A stretch of DNA of 64,000 nucleotides from Dromaius novaehollandiae (Eukaryota; Chordata; Aves; Casuariiformes; Dromaiidae): contig NC_088110.1 of NCBI RefSeq assembly GCF_036370855.1, positions 23,431,501 through 23,495,500 of the forward strand, read 5' to 3'. The stretch's first letter is position 1, and every line of letters starts with the position of its first letter. The notes below the pieces were generated by a model. It was not told where the DNA came from and did no database searches. It worked only from the letters and a program-made list of their open reading frames with translations. The position numbers and the translations under genes are program-made. Positions 12,988 to 24,637 of this stretch are shown here, in pieces.

Positions 12988-14051
12988 TCATGCACACACG
13001 TGTGCTGGTGCTCTGCATGCCCAAAGCTTCCCTGGCCACTGGGAGATTGGGGGGGTGGTCCCCATGCTGGGTTGGGGTGGTCCCGCGTGGGTGCTGGGGC
13101 AGGGTGCCGGGCGCTCACCTCCCCTCTCGGCGGCAGGGCTGGCTCGGTGCCCTGGTGCTGCTGGGCGCCCTGTGGCTGTGCCAAGGCCTGCGGCGCCCGG
13201 GCAGCCCCCCGCACCTGCACTGCTACAGCGCCAGCGAGCTGCAGCCCGGCGAGGCCCCCGCGCACCTCCTCAGCCGCAGCCTGCGCTGGGACCACTACGT
13301 GCCCGTGCAGCTGGTGCCGCAGCTGGAGCGCCTGCAGGAGCCCCGCCGCCGCCGCCGGCACCCGGAGCGCGCCTGCCCCGCGCTGCAGCTCCGCGCCGGC
13401 CTCCGCAGCGAGCCCAACGAGCGCTCCATCTCGCCTTGGCGCTACCGGTGAGTGAGCGGCGGCCACCCCGTGCTCCATGCTGCCCCGTGCCACCGTTTCC
13501 CCGCTGCAGTGGCCGGCTGGCATCTGCCCTCCTGGGGTTCCCCCTGCTCCCCAGGGTGGGACGAGCCTGCGGGGCTGATACCCAGTAGCATCACGGCTGG
13601 TACCCAGCAGCATAGCAGCTGGTACCTGGCAGCAACACAGCTGGTACCCGGCAGCATCGTGGCTGGTACCCGGCAGCATCGTGGCTGGTACCCAGCAACA
13701 CTGTGGCTGGTACCCGGCAGCATCGTGGCTGGTACCTGGCAGCCTCGTGGCTGGTACCCGGCAGCATCCTGGCCGGGCTGACCCCGCCTCCCTGCCCGCA
13801 GCATCGACGAGGACGAGAACCGGTACCCGCGGAAGCTGGCCTTCGCCGAGTGCCTGTGCCGGGGCTGCGTGGACGTGAAGACGGGCCGGGAGACGACGTC
13901 GCTCAACTCGGTGGCTATTCACCAGACCATGATGGTGCTGCGGCGCAAGCCCTGCCCGCACCCCGCCAGCCCCGGCCTCTTCACCTTCGAGGTGGACTAC
14001 ATCAGGGTGCCCGTGGGCTGCACCTGCGTGCTGCCCCGCACCGGGCGCTGA
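12284..14051 (+). CDS. IL17C: Interleukin-17C precursor
   Basis: Three coding exons: 12284-12286, 13137-13447, 13802-14051; 187 aa. Exon 1 contributes only the ATG, followed at once by GTAACG. Exon 2 opens with a signal peptide (after Met: GWLGALVLLGALWLCQG). The mature part carries the IL-17 motifs SISPWRYR at the exon 2/3 boundary, then RYPRKLAFAECLCRGC and a C-terminal VPVGCTCVLP. Their cysteines form the cystine-knot-like fold. RSISPWRYR and AECLCRGC are close to human IL17C. IL-17C is a secreted epithelial cytokine acting through IL17RA/IL17RE. Intron 1 is crowded with microsatellites and intron 2 with a 22-bp minisatellite. The one-codon first exon rests on splice-site fit and needs a transcript to confirm. 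Confidence 0.93.
12310..12983 (+). repeat. Compound microsatellite/minisatellite in IL17C intron 1
   Basis: In order: a G-run (12310-12325), a GT-rich stretch, (GA)n at 12441-12479, (GT)n at about 12519-12579, (GT)n at about 12709-12782, and (GT)n at about 12917-12982. The unique sequence between the GT tracts is duplicated with a 210-bp offset (the same words begin at 12601 and 12811) with only a couple of differences, so the duplication is recent. Confidence 0.95.
13573..13777 (+). repeat. 22-bp minisatellite in IL17C intron 2
   Basis: About nine copies of a 22-bp unit built around GGCTGGTACCC followed by GGCAGCATCGT. GGTACC (or GATACC in the first) recurs at 13577, 13599, 13621, 13643, 13665, 13687, 13709, 13731 and 13753, an exact 22-bp step. 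Confidence 0.95.
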
Positions 14052-14375
14052 GCCCTCGCGTGACCGTGTCACAGCTCCCCGCTGTGCTTGTTTTAGAGCA
14101 CCTGTCCAGCACCGCCACGGCGCTGGCGTTTGCCCCCTCTGACCATCACCTTGTTATTTATGAGTTATTTATGCCCCGGAGCTGAGGGGCTGTGTGATGC
14201 CTGCCAGGCATCTTTTTTTAAGCATATATTTATTGCTGAGCGGCAGCTCCAGCTCTGGGGTCCAGCATCACCCTGAGGGGCCCGCGGTCGGGCCCTGCGA
14301 GCTCCTGCACAGCTGCTGGTTATTTATTGCCCTCTAATGCTATTTATTGTGCTCCATGGGTGCTATTTAATGCTG
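14052..14375 (+). promoter_or_regulatory. IL17C: IL17C 3' UTR with AU-rich elements
   Basis: Six ATTTA pentamers occur at 14156, 14167, 14228, 14322, 14342 and 14365. The one at 14320-14328 reads TTATTTATT, a perfect UUAUUUA(U/A)(U/A) nonamer. Such AREs destabilise cytokine mRNAs through ZFP36-family proteins (known). I see no canonical AATAAA, so the exact 3' end is unclear. Confidence 0.85.
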
Positions 14376-14437
14376 CCCGTGGTGCTCTGGCTCCACGTGG
14401 GGCACCGTGTGGCTTGCAAATCAAGCCAGGACCCCCC

Positions 14438-14480
14438 CCAAAACAAAACAAAACAAAATCAAACAAACAAACAAAAAAAC
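14438..14480 (+). repeat. (CAAA)n-type A-rich simple repeat
   Basis: Runs of CAAAA and CAAA units just beyond the IL17C AREs. It could be a simple repeat or an old retroelement tail, but I see no element body attached. Confidence 0.7.
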
Positions 14481-15570
14481 CCACCTGTGTGTCGCCTGCT
14501 GTGTCCCCATGCTCAGCCCTGTCACGGTGGGGGGAAGGACCAGGGCACCCAGGAGCCCCGGGGATGGCTGGGGCAAAGGATGTGCCCCATGGCAGGAATG
14601 CCCCCCCATTCCCCCTGCCCCCAAGCACCCGAGCGGGGCCCAGCCCTGCCGCCAGCCCCGGGGCACCCGCAGCACCCCGCCACCCACACCTTTCCCATGG
14701 CTCTGCCCCCCCCCCCCAGCACCCATGTCCCACGGGCCCAGCGCCACCTGCCGGGGCCGGCCCCCGCCCCCCGCCAGCACCCATGGGTGCCCCAGGGCAG
14801 CCGTGCACCCCGCAACCACCCCAGCCCGGGGTGCTGCAAAGGGGCTCCCTGGAGCAGCCACTGCCACCCGACAGCAGTTAATTTGGCCAGAAACGGGGCT
14901 GTCACCACCAAGCAGGACTAAGGATGAGGCTGTGTCGTGGTCACCGGTGCCCAGGTTAAGGGGAAAACTGCAGTTCCCAGCCCTCGGCGTCCTTGGAGCA
15001 GCTCAGGAGGGATTTGGTGCAGCTTGGGAGCCCGGGACAGCGCCTGGCCGCTGCCTGTGCCCCCCGCGCCCAGTGCCGTGCCCCCCGTCGGGGGGGGGGG
15101 GGCAATGCTGCGACGTGGGGCCCCGGGCAGCAACCTGGCATGCAGCAGACAGCAGGAGAGGCGAAAGCTTTGATACCACAGCAGCGAGCCAGGAAAGTGC
15201 GTGTCACGGCCGAAAACCACCGGCTGTTACGATCGGGCTCTATCGCAACTCGTGTGACGCCTTCGCTAACAGCAACGCCAGGGCCGCGGTCTGCAACCGC
15301 CGCGCCGGGACTGCGCCGGCCGCCGACGGAGCTCCGTAAGAGCCTGTCCCAAATACCAACTCCCCGCGCTGGGATGAGCCCGAGAGGTTATTTTGCAGGG
15401 CTCTGCCCTGGGATGGGCACTTTGAGCCCAGGGATTACGCTTAAGGCAAGAAGGGAACTTAAGTGCATAGAGAAATAGCCCCGAGAGCCCTGTGACCTCC
15501 CGGGGGCTCACGCTGAACCCCGTCGCACTCACCCCCTATCCCCCAGCAGAGCTGAGACATGGGGCTGGGG
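14481..15570. other. IL17C-CYBA intergenic region
   Basis: GC-rich spacer between the convergent IL17C and CYBA 3' ends, with several C- or G-runs. I see no exon or RNA gene. Confidence 0.6.
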
Positions 15571-15582
15571 GGGGTCATTCAT

Positions 15583-15588
15583 TTTATT
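15583..15588 (-). terminator. CYBA: CYBA poly(A) signal
   Basis: TTTATT on the plus strand is AATAAA on the minus strand, about 230 bp beyond the CYBA stop codon. Confidence 0.8.
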
Positions 15589-15818
15589 GCAACAGCAACC
15601 ACAAAAGGAGGCGATAAAAAAAAGCAAGAGGCAGCGAGCAGAGCTGGGTGCCCCCCCCGGCTGGGCCCCCATGGGGCTGTGCACCCCCACGCCAAGCATG
15701 GCCCCCATGGGAGCGGGGCACCACCAGGGCTTGGGGGTCCCGGGGGTGGGTGGGGGCCCTGTGTCCCCGGGGAAGCGGCGGGCGAGCGGTGCAGGCAGCC
15801 CGGCGGGAGGCCCCGGCC

Positions 15819-18144
<2,326 letters not shown>

Positions 18145-18400
18145 GGCTCGGCCCGGCTCGGCCTGGCCCGGCCCGGTTCGGCCCCGGCGGAAGCGGCGCG
18201 ATACAAAGTAGCCGAGCGGCTGCCCCGCCCCGCCCCCTGCCCTGGCCCCGCCCCCTCCGCGAACCCCGCCCCCTGCCCTGGCCACACCCCTCCGCGGACA
18301 CCTCCCACTGGCGTGGCCCCGCCCCCTCCGCGAACCCCGCCCACGGCCCCGCCCCCTCCGCGCAGGCCCCGCCCACCGCGCAGCAGAGGGACGGGACGGA
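18145..18400 (-). promoter_or_regulatory. CYBA: CYBA CpG-island promoter with GC-box tandem
   Basis: Immediately upstream of the CYBA ATG is a GC-rich stretch with about eight CCGCCC (Sp1-type) boxes between 18230 and 18375. They sit within a loosely repeated unit of about 70 bp (copies starting near 18244 and 18315, plus a shorter one near 18345). No TATA box was seen. Confidence 0.65.
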
Positions 18401-18545
18401 GCGGACCGGGGGCAGGAGCGGCCGCACGGAGGGAAGCGCGGGGGGGGCAGGACCGGGGCCGCAGCAACCCCCCCCCCAGCCCCCGGCTGTCCCGCGCCCG
18501 CCCGGCGCTCACACACCCGCAACACCGCTGCGGCTGGGGAAAAGC

Positions 18546-18551
18546 TCTATT
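18546..18551 (-). terminator. MVD: Possible MVD poly(A) signal (variant)
   Basis: The minus strand reads AATAGA here, a weak variant hexamer about 170 bp beyond the MVD stop. No AATAAA or ATTAAA was seen nearer. Confidence 0.35.
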
Positions 18552-18721
18552 TGCTTACAAAAGAGTAAAAACCAGGCCCGGGGGGGGGGGGGACATCCTG
18601 CTCCGGGATGGGATGCAGGGCATCAAACCCGTGGGGCAGCCCCCCCCGAGCCCCCCAAACCGCGGTGCGTCGCCGCCGTCCCTCGCGGCGTCACCACGAG
18701 CACGGCCCCGCGGCGGGGGGC

Positions 18722-21700
18722 TCAGGCGCTGCCTCGGGGCAGCCCGTCCGCACCCAGGAGGTGCTGGCTGGGGTCGTCCAGGAGCTGGGGGCCGGGGCCG
18801 GGCTGGGGGGGCACAGGAGAGGCGTCAGGGGGCAGCTGGGGCCGGATCCCAGCTCCGTGCAGGGCCGGGGACCCGGCTGTTCCCCCTGGGGAGCCCTGCT
18901 CTGGCCGAGGGACAGCCAGCCCTGGGGACGGGGGATCCTGTCCCCAAACGGGCCACCCCATCTGGCGCCCAGCCAGGGCTGGCACTGGGGGACCATGGCC
19001 AGGGACAGGGCCCTGCACCCCCATGGGCATGGGGCCCTGCAAACACGGCTGGAGATGGGGACGGGGTCCTGCACCCCTGGGGATGGGACGCTGCAAACAC
19101 CCCCCCAGGGACAGGGATAGGGTCCTGCACCCCCCCAGGGATGGGACCCTGCTAACACCGCCGGGGACAAGGACAACGTCAGGTTCCTGCACCCCCCCGG
19201 GGATGGGGCCCTGTGAACATGGCTGGAGATGGGGACAGGGTCCTGCACCCCCGGAGATGAGACCCCAGAAACACCCCCCAGGGAAGGGGACAGGGTCCTA
19301 CACCCCCAGGGATGGGACCCTGCAAACCCCGCCAGGGCTGGGGCTGGGGTCCTGCACCCCCCTGGGGATGGGGTCCTGCAAACTCTGCCAGGGATGGGGT
19401 CGGGGCCCTGCAAACACTGCCAGGGACGGGGACAGGGTCCTGCAAACACCCCCCAGGCACAGGGACAGGGTCCTGCACCCCCCCAGGGACGGGGCCCCAA
19501 TGGCTGGCGCCAAAGGCCAGGCAGAGCCCCCCCGCCTCCCCAGCAGCCCAAGCCCCCGTACCTTGGTGTGCAGGATGTACCGAATGGCGCCCGGCACCGG
19601 CTCCAGCACCACGGCAGACAGCAGCTCCTCCGGCAGCGAGGCCGAGCCGACGGGCAGCCCACGCACGAACCTGCCGGCACACCCGGCGCTCAGCCCCACG
19701 CGGCCGGGGGTGCTCAGCCCCCCGCGACGTGCCCCCCCAGCAGCACTCACTGGTCCCCGTTGGGCGCCGGGGGGAAGCTGCGTCTCACCACCTCCACGAA
19801 CTCCGCCACGGTGTCGGCCAGCGCGAAGATCACGGCGTTGGGGCCGGCGTCAAAAGTGTAGGCCACCTGCAACGGGGCGGGGGACGGAGGTGGGCACCGG
19901 TGCTGCGGGGGGGCCCGGCCCCCCAGCCGACCACATCCTACCTTGGTGCAGCCGTGGTGGGCGTTGTAGCGGTGGGCCAGGGCGATGATGCGGCGCGAGA
20001 CGTCGTTGAGGTAGAAGATGGGGGGGAAGGTGTCGAGGCAGGTGGCGTGGAACTGGTTGCTGTCGCGCATGGTGAGCTGGCCGAAGCCCTCGAAGTCCCG
20101 CTCGCGGATGTGCCGCACCATGCAGGCGATGCGCTCCGGCACCAGGGCCTCTGCGCGGTGCTGCGGCCACGTGGGCACCGGGTCACCCTTGTGCCAGCCC
20201 CGCCGCGTCCCCCCAATCCCCGTTTTGGGGGCCGTTCCCGGCCCATCGGCCCCTCGGCTTTGTGCGGCAGTGGGCTGCACCCTGCTCCCCCCTGGCCGCA
20301 GCTGACCCCCAGCGCAGGACCCAAGGGTGCTGCTGAGACCGGGGAGCGATGCCGAGCCCCACAGTGCCCCCCGTCCATGCCAGCCCCCAGCAGGGAGAAA
20401 AACCACCACCCAAGGGAACCGCGACCCCAACCCACTACGTGGCCAGGGCGTGGGGCAGGAGGGGCCCCGGCGTCCCGGCCCCCTACCTTCAGCAAGGGGC
20501 TGGTGTCCACGCTGGTCTGCATCCCCGCTGTGCTGCCCACCGGCTTCTTCTCGGCGCTGACCTGGCGCACAGGGGATGGGCGGTGGGACGGCGGCACCCT
20601 GAGCCCCCAGCCCCGTGGGACCCACGGCGGGCCGGGATCCCGGCAGGCTCTCTCCCACCCGCGCCCACCCCCGCGGAGGCGGGCAGGGGGCCAGCGCCGT
20701 CCCCTCACCACCAGCACGAGGACCCTCAGCTCCGGCCAGTGGGTCTCGGGTGCCACTTGCTGCGCGACGCTGTCCTTGCCGTCCGGCCGCTCGCCCCGGT
20801 GCCACTGCACGAAGCCGCCGAACATGCTGCGGCAGGCGCTGCCCGAGCCCTGGCGCGCCACCTCCGAGAGCTCGCCCTCCACGCCGTAGAGCCGGGCCAG
20901 GGCGAACACTGCAGAGGGGGGGCGGTGTATCAGCCCCGTGCCCCCCCCTCGACCCCCCCCCGCGCCCCCCGCGGTGCTCACCCAGGCAGGCGTAGCCGGC
21001 CGCCGAGGACGCCAGGCCGGCGGCCGTGGGGAAGTTGTTCTCCGAGGCGACGTGCACCTTGTAGGCCAGGCTGAGCGGGGCCGCGTCGGTGCCGCCACCG
21101 CGGCGCTTGCGGGCCAGGCGCCGCACTGCGAGGGGACCGCAGCCGCCGGGGGTGAGGCACCGCCGCTCCCCACCCCGGCCCGCCGACGGGGCGGGCTCTG
21201 CCCCCTCCCCGGGTAAACCGAGGCACGGGGAGGGGGGACTCACCCTCACGCAGGCAGGCCTGCAGCCGCGGGTGCCCTGCGTCGGCCTCCTCCCCGTTCA
21301 GCCACAGCCGGTCCTCCTTGAAGTCCCTGCTGATGGCAGCGGTGGTGGTGGTCTTCAGCTGGCCGGGAGAGCGGGGAGCTGAGAGCCAGCACGGGGGGGC
21401 CGGGGCAGCCCCCCGGGGTGCCAGGGGCCTGTCCTGCAAACCCGGAGCCCCCCGGCCGCAGAGCGGCATCAAGCACCAGGGGCGAGACGGGGAAGGCAGA
21501 GAGAGACAGAGGCAAAATGGCGCGAAACTCCAAAATCCCGCGCTTTCCTGCGGCTCTGGGTGGCTCCATCCCCCAAGGCCGCCATCCCGCCCCGGCCCCC
21601 CTGCCCGCGCCAACCTGGTCCTGGTGCAGCGTCACGCTCAGCGAGGAGTTGATGGGCAGGATCAGCTCGCTGTCCCGCTTGCCCCCTGCAAGAGAGGCGC

Positions 21701-22005
21701 AGGTGGGGCGTCGTGGGGGCGTCACGGCGGGCGGCCGGGCCCCGGGACCCCCCACCAGAGCGCCCCGCTCGCGCCCCACCGGCTCTGGGACAGGGCTGGC
21801 GCGGCTCTGCCAAGGCCGGTGCAAGCTGGCACCGTTGGGGCTGGCCAGGGCCCGCTGCCGGGGGGCGCGACGGGCTTGGCTCCGGCCGTGCTCGCCCCCC
21901 CGCCCACTGGCAGCCCCGGGGCGCTCGGTACTCACAGTACTTGATGACGGCCATGTTGACAGGGGCCGTGCAGGTGACCATGGTGACAGCCTTGTCCTCG
22001 GCCAT
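18722..22005 (-). CDS. MVD: Diphosphomevalonate decarboxylase
   Basis: Ten exons in transcript order: 22005-21936, 21685-21615, 21358-21244, 21125-20982, 20908-20709, 20561-20487, 20160-19942, 19866-19751, 19670-19562, 18802-18722; 399 aa (human 400). Phases close throughout. It starts [20 protein letters not shown] and carries [15 protein letters not shown], the GHMP-kinase glycine-rich loop [42 protein letters not shown] and [12 protein letters not shown] (active-site Asp region). The enzyme converts mevalonate 5-diphosphate to isopentenyl diphosphate using ATP, in the cytosol or peroxisome. All signature motifs are intact, so it should be active. The ninth intron is expanded by a minisatellite. 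Confidence 0.97.
19000..19520. repeat. Minisatellite in the last MVD intron
   Basis: Repeated phrases of the type GGGATGGGACCCTGCAAACA and GACAGGGTCCTGCACCCCC recur about ten times with imperfect spacing. The array fills most of the intron between the last two MVD exons (18803-19561). Confidence 0.9.
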
Positions 22006-22263
22006 GGTGCCGCCCCGCTCCCGGGCAGGACCCGAGCCCCACGCAGCCCCGGCCCGGGCTGGGTGCCGGCAGCCGGACAAGCGCTCAGCGTGGCCCCAAG
22101 CGGGACCCGGCCTGCGGGCGGAACCCGGCCCCCAAAAGAGGTCCCAGCCCCCCAAACGGGACCTGACACCCCAAAAAGGCCCCGGCCCCCCGCGCCGTCG
22201 GGGCAGCACCCGGCCAAGCCCCGCGCCCGGCTCCCGGCCCGCCCACGTGTCCGCGCCGCGCAA

Positions 22264-22330
22264 CACCGTAGCGAGCTGCCGCCACCCCATTGGCTGGCGC
22301 CACCGCGGCCGGTCGCGGGCGCCCAATAGC
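22264..22330 (-). promoter_or_regulatory. MVD: MVD proximal promoter: SRE-like and CCAAT motifs
   Basis: CACCCCATTGG (22283-22293) combines a CACCCCA core like the sterol-regulatory element with an inverted CCAAT box (ATTGG 22289-22293). A second CCAAT lies at 22323-22327. SREBP sites next to NF-Y sites are typical of cholesterol-synthesis genes, and MVD is an SREBP2 target in mammals. Function here is inferred. Confidence 0.55.
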
Positions 22331-22463
22331 GCCGATCGGACCACGGCCCTGGCCACGCCCCCCGCCCGCGCGCCCGGAACGGCAGGGCCGCCCCCGTTTG
22401 CCCGCCGGAGGGCTTTGGGCCGGGCGCAGCGCGCAGTGGGGAGCGAGGCTGCGGGGCGCGCGG

Positions 22464-22502
22464 CGCCATCTTAGTGCCTGGAGCGCGGCACTGCGCATGC
22501 GC
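22464..22502. promoter_or_regulatory. YY1-type and NRF1-type motifs
   Basis: CGCCATCTT at 22464-22472 matches the YY1 consensus and TGCGCATGCGC at 22492-22502 matches the palindromic NRF1 consensus. Both lie in the CpG-rich MVD upstream region, where they often mark TATA-less start sites. Confidence 0.6.
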
Positions 22503-22554
22503 CGCTCCTGCCCGCCATGACACCATAGAGACTGGGGGGAGGGAGGGTGAGCCT

Positions 22555-23100
22555 GCCCCAGTGCTCCCAGTGCTTCCAGTGCTCAGACTACCCAGTGCGC
22601 CCCGAGTTCCCCCCGTGGCTTGGGTGCGCCTGGTGCTCCCAGTTCCCCCAGTGCCTCCAGTGCTCACAGCACCCAGTGCTCCCACTGCCCTCAGTGCTCC
22701 CAGTGTCCCCGGTAACCCCAGTGCCTCCACTGCTCCCAACAGCCAGAGTCCCTAGTGCTCCCAGTACTCAGTGTTCCCAATGCCTCCAGTGCCCCCAGTA
22801 ACCCCAGTGCCTCCACTGCTCCCAATATGCAGTGCCAGTACTCCCACCACACAGTGTTCCCAGTGCTCCCAAAGCCCCCAGTGCTCCCAGTACCCCCAGT
22901 AACCCCAATGCCTCCACTTCTCCCATTACGCAGTGCCACTGCTCCCAGTTCTCCCACCACACAGTGCTCCCAATGCCCCCAGTGCCCCCAGTGCTCATAG
23001 TGCTCCCAGTTCTCCCATTGCCCCCAGTACCCAATGCCCCCAGTATCCCCAATGCCCCCACTGCTCCTGCTACCCAGTGCCCCCAGTGCCCGCAGTGCCG
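22555..23100 (+). repeat. 9-bp minisatellite (CCCAGTGCT/CCCAGTGCC-type)
   Basis: About 545 bp of imperfect copies of a 9-bp unit (CAGTGCTCC, CAGTGCCCC, CAGTAACCC and so on) upstream of MVD, with higher-order repeats containing GTGCCTCCACTGCTCCCA. Confidence 0.93.
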
Positions 23101-24579
23101 GCTGCTCCCACCCCGGGGCTTCCCCGCCTGGGGACACCCCACACCCAGGCACGGCTGCCGGCCGGGGAGGGCATGCGCCCCCGGGGTATTTTTATGCACC
23201 GGTCACTCGCAGTGGAAAATATTCCGCAGCTCTCCGTGCCCGGGGGGGGCACGCACACGCCTGGCCCCCAGCGCCAAATATAGCCCGCTCGGAGCACCGA
23301 AAATAGCCGCGGGGCACCGTGGCCGGTGGGTGCGGGAACCTCCACGGGCACCAGCGCTCACTGCAGGCGACGGGCATCCTGCCCCGTCCTGTCCCATCAC
23401 ATCCCATCACATCCCATCCCATCCTGTCCCGTTCCATCCCATCCTGTCCCATCCAGTCTCGTCCCATCCCATTCCGTCCTGTCCTGTCCAGTCTCGTCCT
23501 GTCCCATCCCATCCTGTCCTGTCCTGTCCCATCCTGTCCCATCCCATCCCATCCCGTCCCGTCCAGTCTCATCCCATCCCATCCCGTCCCGTCCCGTCCT
23601 GTCCCGTTCCGTTCCGTCCTGTCCTGTCCCATCCCATCCCATCCTGTCCCATCCCATCCCATCCCTTCCTGTCCCATCCTGTCCAGTCTCGTCCCATCTC
23701 GTCCCGTCCCACCGCATCCCATCCCATCCAAGCCTATCCTGTCCCATCCCACCCCATCCTATCCTGTCCTGTCCCATCCCATCCCGTCCCGTCCAGTCCT
23801 GTCCCATCTCTTCCCATCCCATCCCATCCCATCATGTCCCATTCCATCCCATCCCATCCCATCCATGCCCCCTGGATATTTATAAGCTTTTTCCATGGGC
23901 GGGAGGTGAGGGGAAAACACGTGGGTTATTTTGGTGCTGCGGATTCTTTCCCCCGGCCGCCCAGGACAGGTGCACGGCCGGATTTAGCCCAGCGGAGCCG
24001 CAAATAGCGCGGCGCGCACAATGCGGAGCTGCCGCCTGGCATCCGCCGCTATTTATACCCGGCCGATGAGCCCCCGCGCTGGCCCCCCCCCCCCCCCCCC
24101 CGGTGACTTTCTGCTGGAGGTGACAGCGACGCGGCCGGGGCTGTCCCCGCGGGGGCTATACTTAGCCAGGAGATGCCCCCCCCCGCCGCGGGGCTCCCAG
24201 CCGGAGCCGGCTCCGGGAGCACGGCTGCAGCCCGGCGCCGCGGCTGGAGGGGATGCTCGGGGAAGGGGCACCGGTGCCTTCCCGCCGCTGCAAGCAAAGC
24301 CCCGGCTGCTCGGGTTACATCCCGCACTCAGCACAACCCAATAGCTCCTATTTTTAGGGCTGGCGGCAGCACCGGGGCTGGCACCCCGCTTCCCACCAAG
24401 AACCAGGCAGGAGGCTCCGGCGGAGGACCGGTGCCGGGGCTGGCACGGTCCCCGCCGTCCCAGCCGCCTGTGGCCCAGCTGCACCGGCTCTCCGGCCCCG
24501 AGCATCCCCTCCGGCCGCGGAGCTCAGCCCCAGGCACGGCCCCGGCACTGGCCACGAGGGACAAGCGCTCGGCTCTGCT
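23101..24579. other. MVD-SNAI3 spacer with AT-rich motif islands
   Basis: Outside the pentamer array this GC-rich spacer holds several short A/T-rich words: TATTTTTATG (about 23188), AAATATTCC, CCAAATATAG, GGATATTTATAAG, GCTATTTATACC, and CTATTTTTAG at 24348-24357, which is a perfect MEF2 consensus. No exon seen. Confidence 0.6.
23385..23866 (+). repeat. Pentanucleotide (YRTCC)n array, G-quadruplex prone
   Basis: About 480 bp of CATCC, CGTCC and TGTCC pentamers with occasional AGTCTC interruptions. The minus strand is a run of GGGAT/GGGAC/GGACA units, in which many GGG triplets are separated by only two bases. Confidence 0.95.
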
Positions 24580-24585
24580 TTTAAT
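24580..24585 (-). terminator. SNAI3: SNAI3 poly(A) signal
   Basis: The minus strand reads ATTAAA about 50 bp beyond the SNAI3 stop codon. Confidence 0.65.
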
Positions 24586-24637
24586 CATTTCTGCACTTAA
24601 ACGTCTCGGAAACCAGGGCGGGCGGGCACGGCGGGGG

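Noticed and set aside
11272-13455. 727-codon open frame on the plus strand
   Set aside because: It runs through GC-rich spacer, the GT/GA microsatellites (giving poly Cys-Val) and IL17C exon 2 in the wrong frame. It is a compositional open frame.
14438-14480. A-rich tract as an IL17C poly(A) site or processed-pseudogene tail
   Set aside because: There is no AATAAA-type signal just upstream and no gene copy in front of it. It is treated as a simple repeat.
23192-23885. Open frames in the pentamer array (repeating Trp-Asp-Gly-Met or Ser-His-Pro-Ile peptides)
   Set aside because: A five-base repeat is open in several frames by chance. There is no start context or conserved protein.
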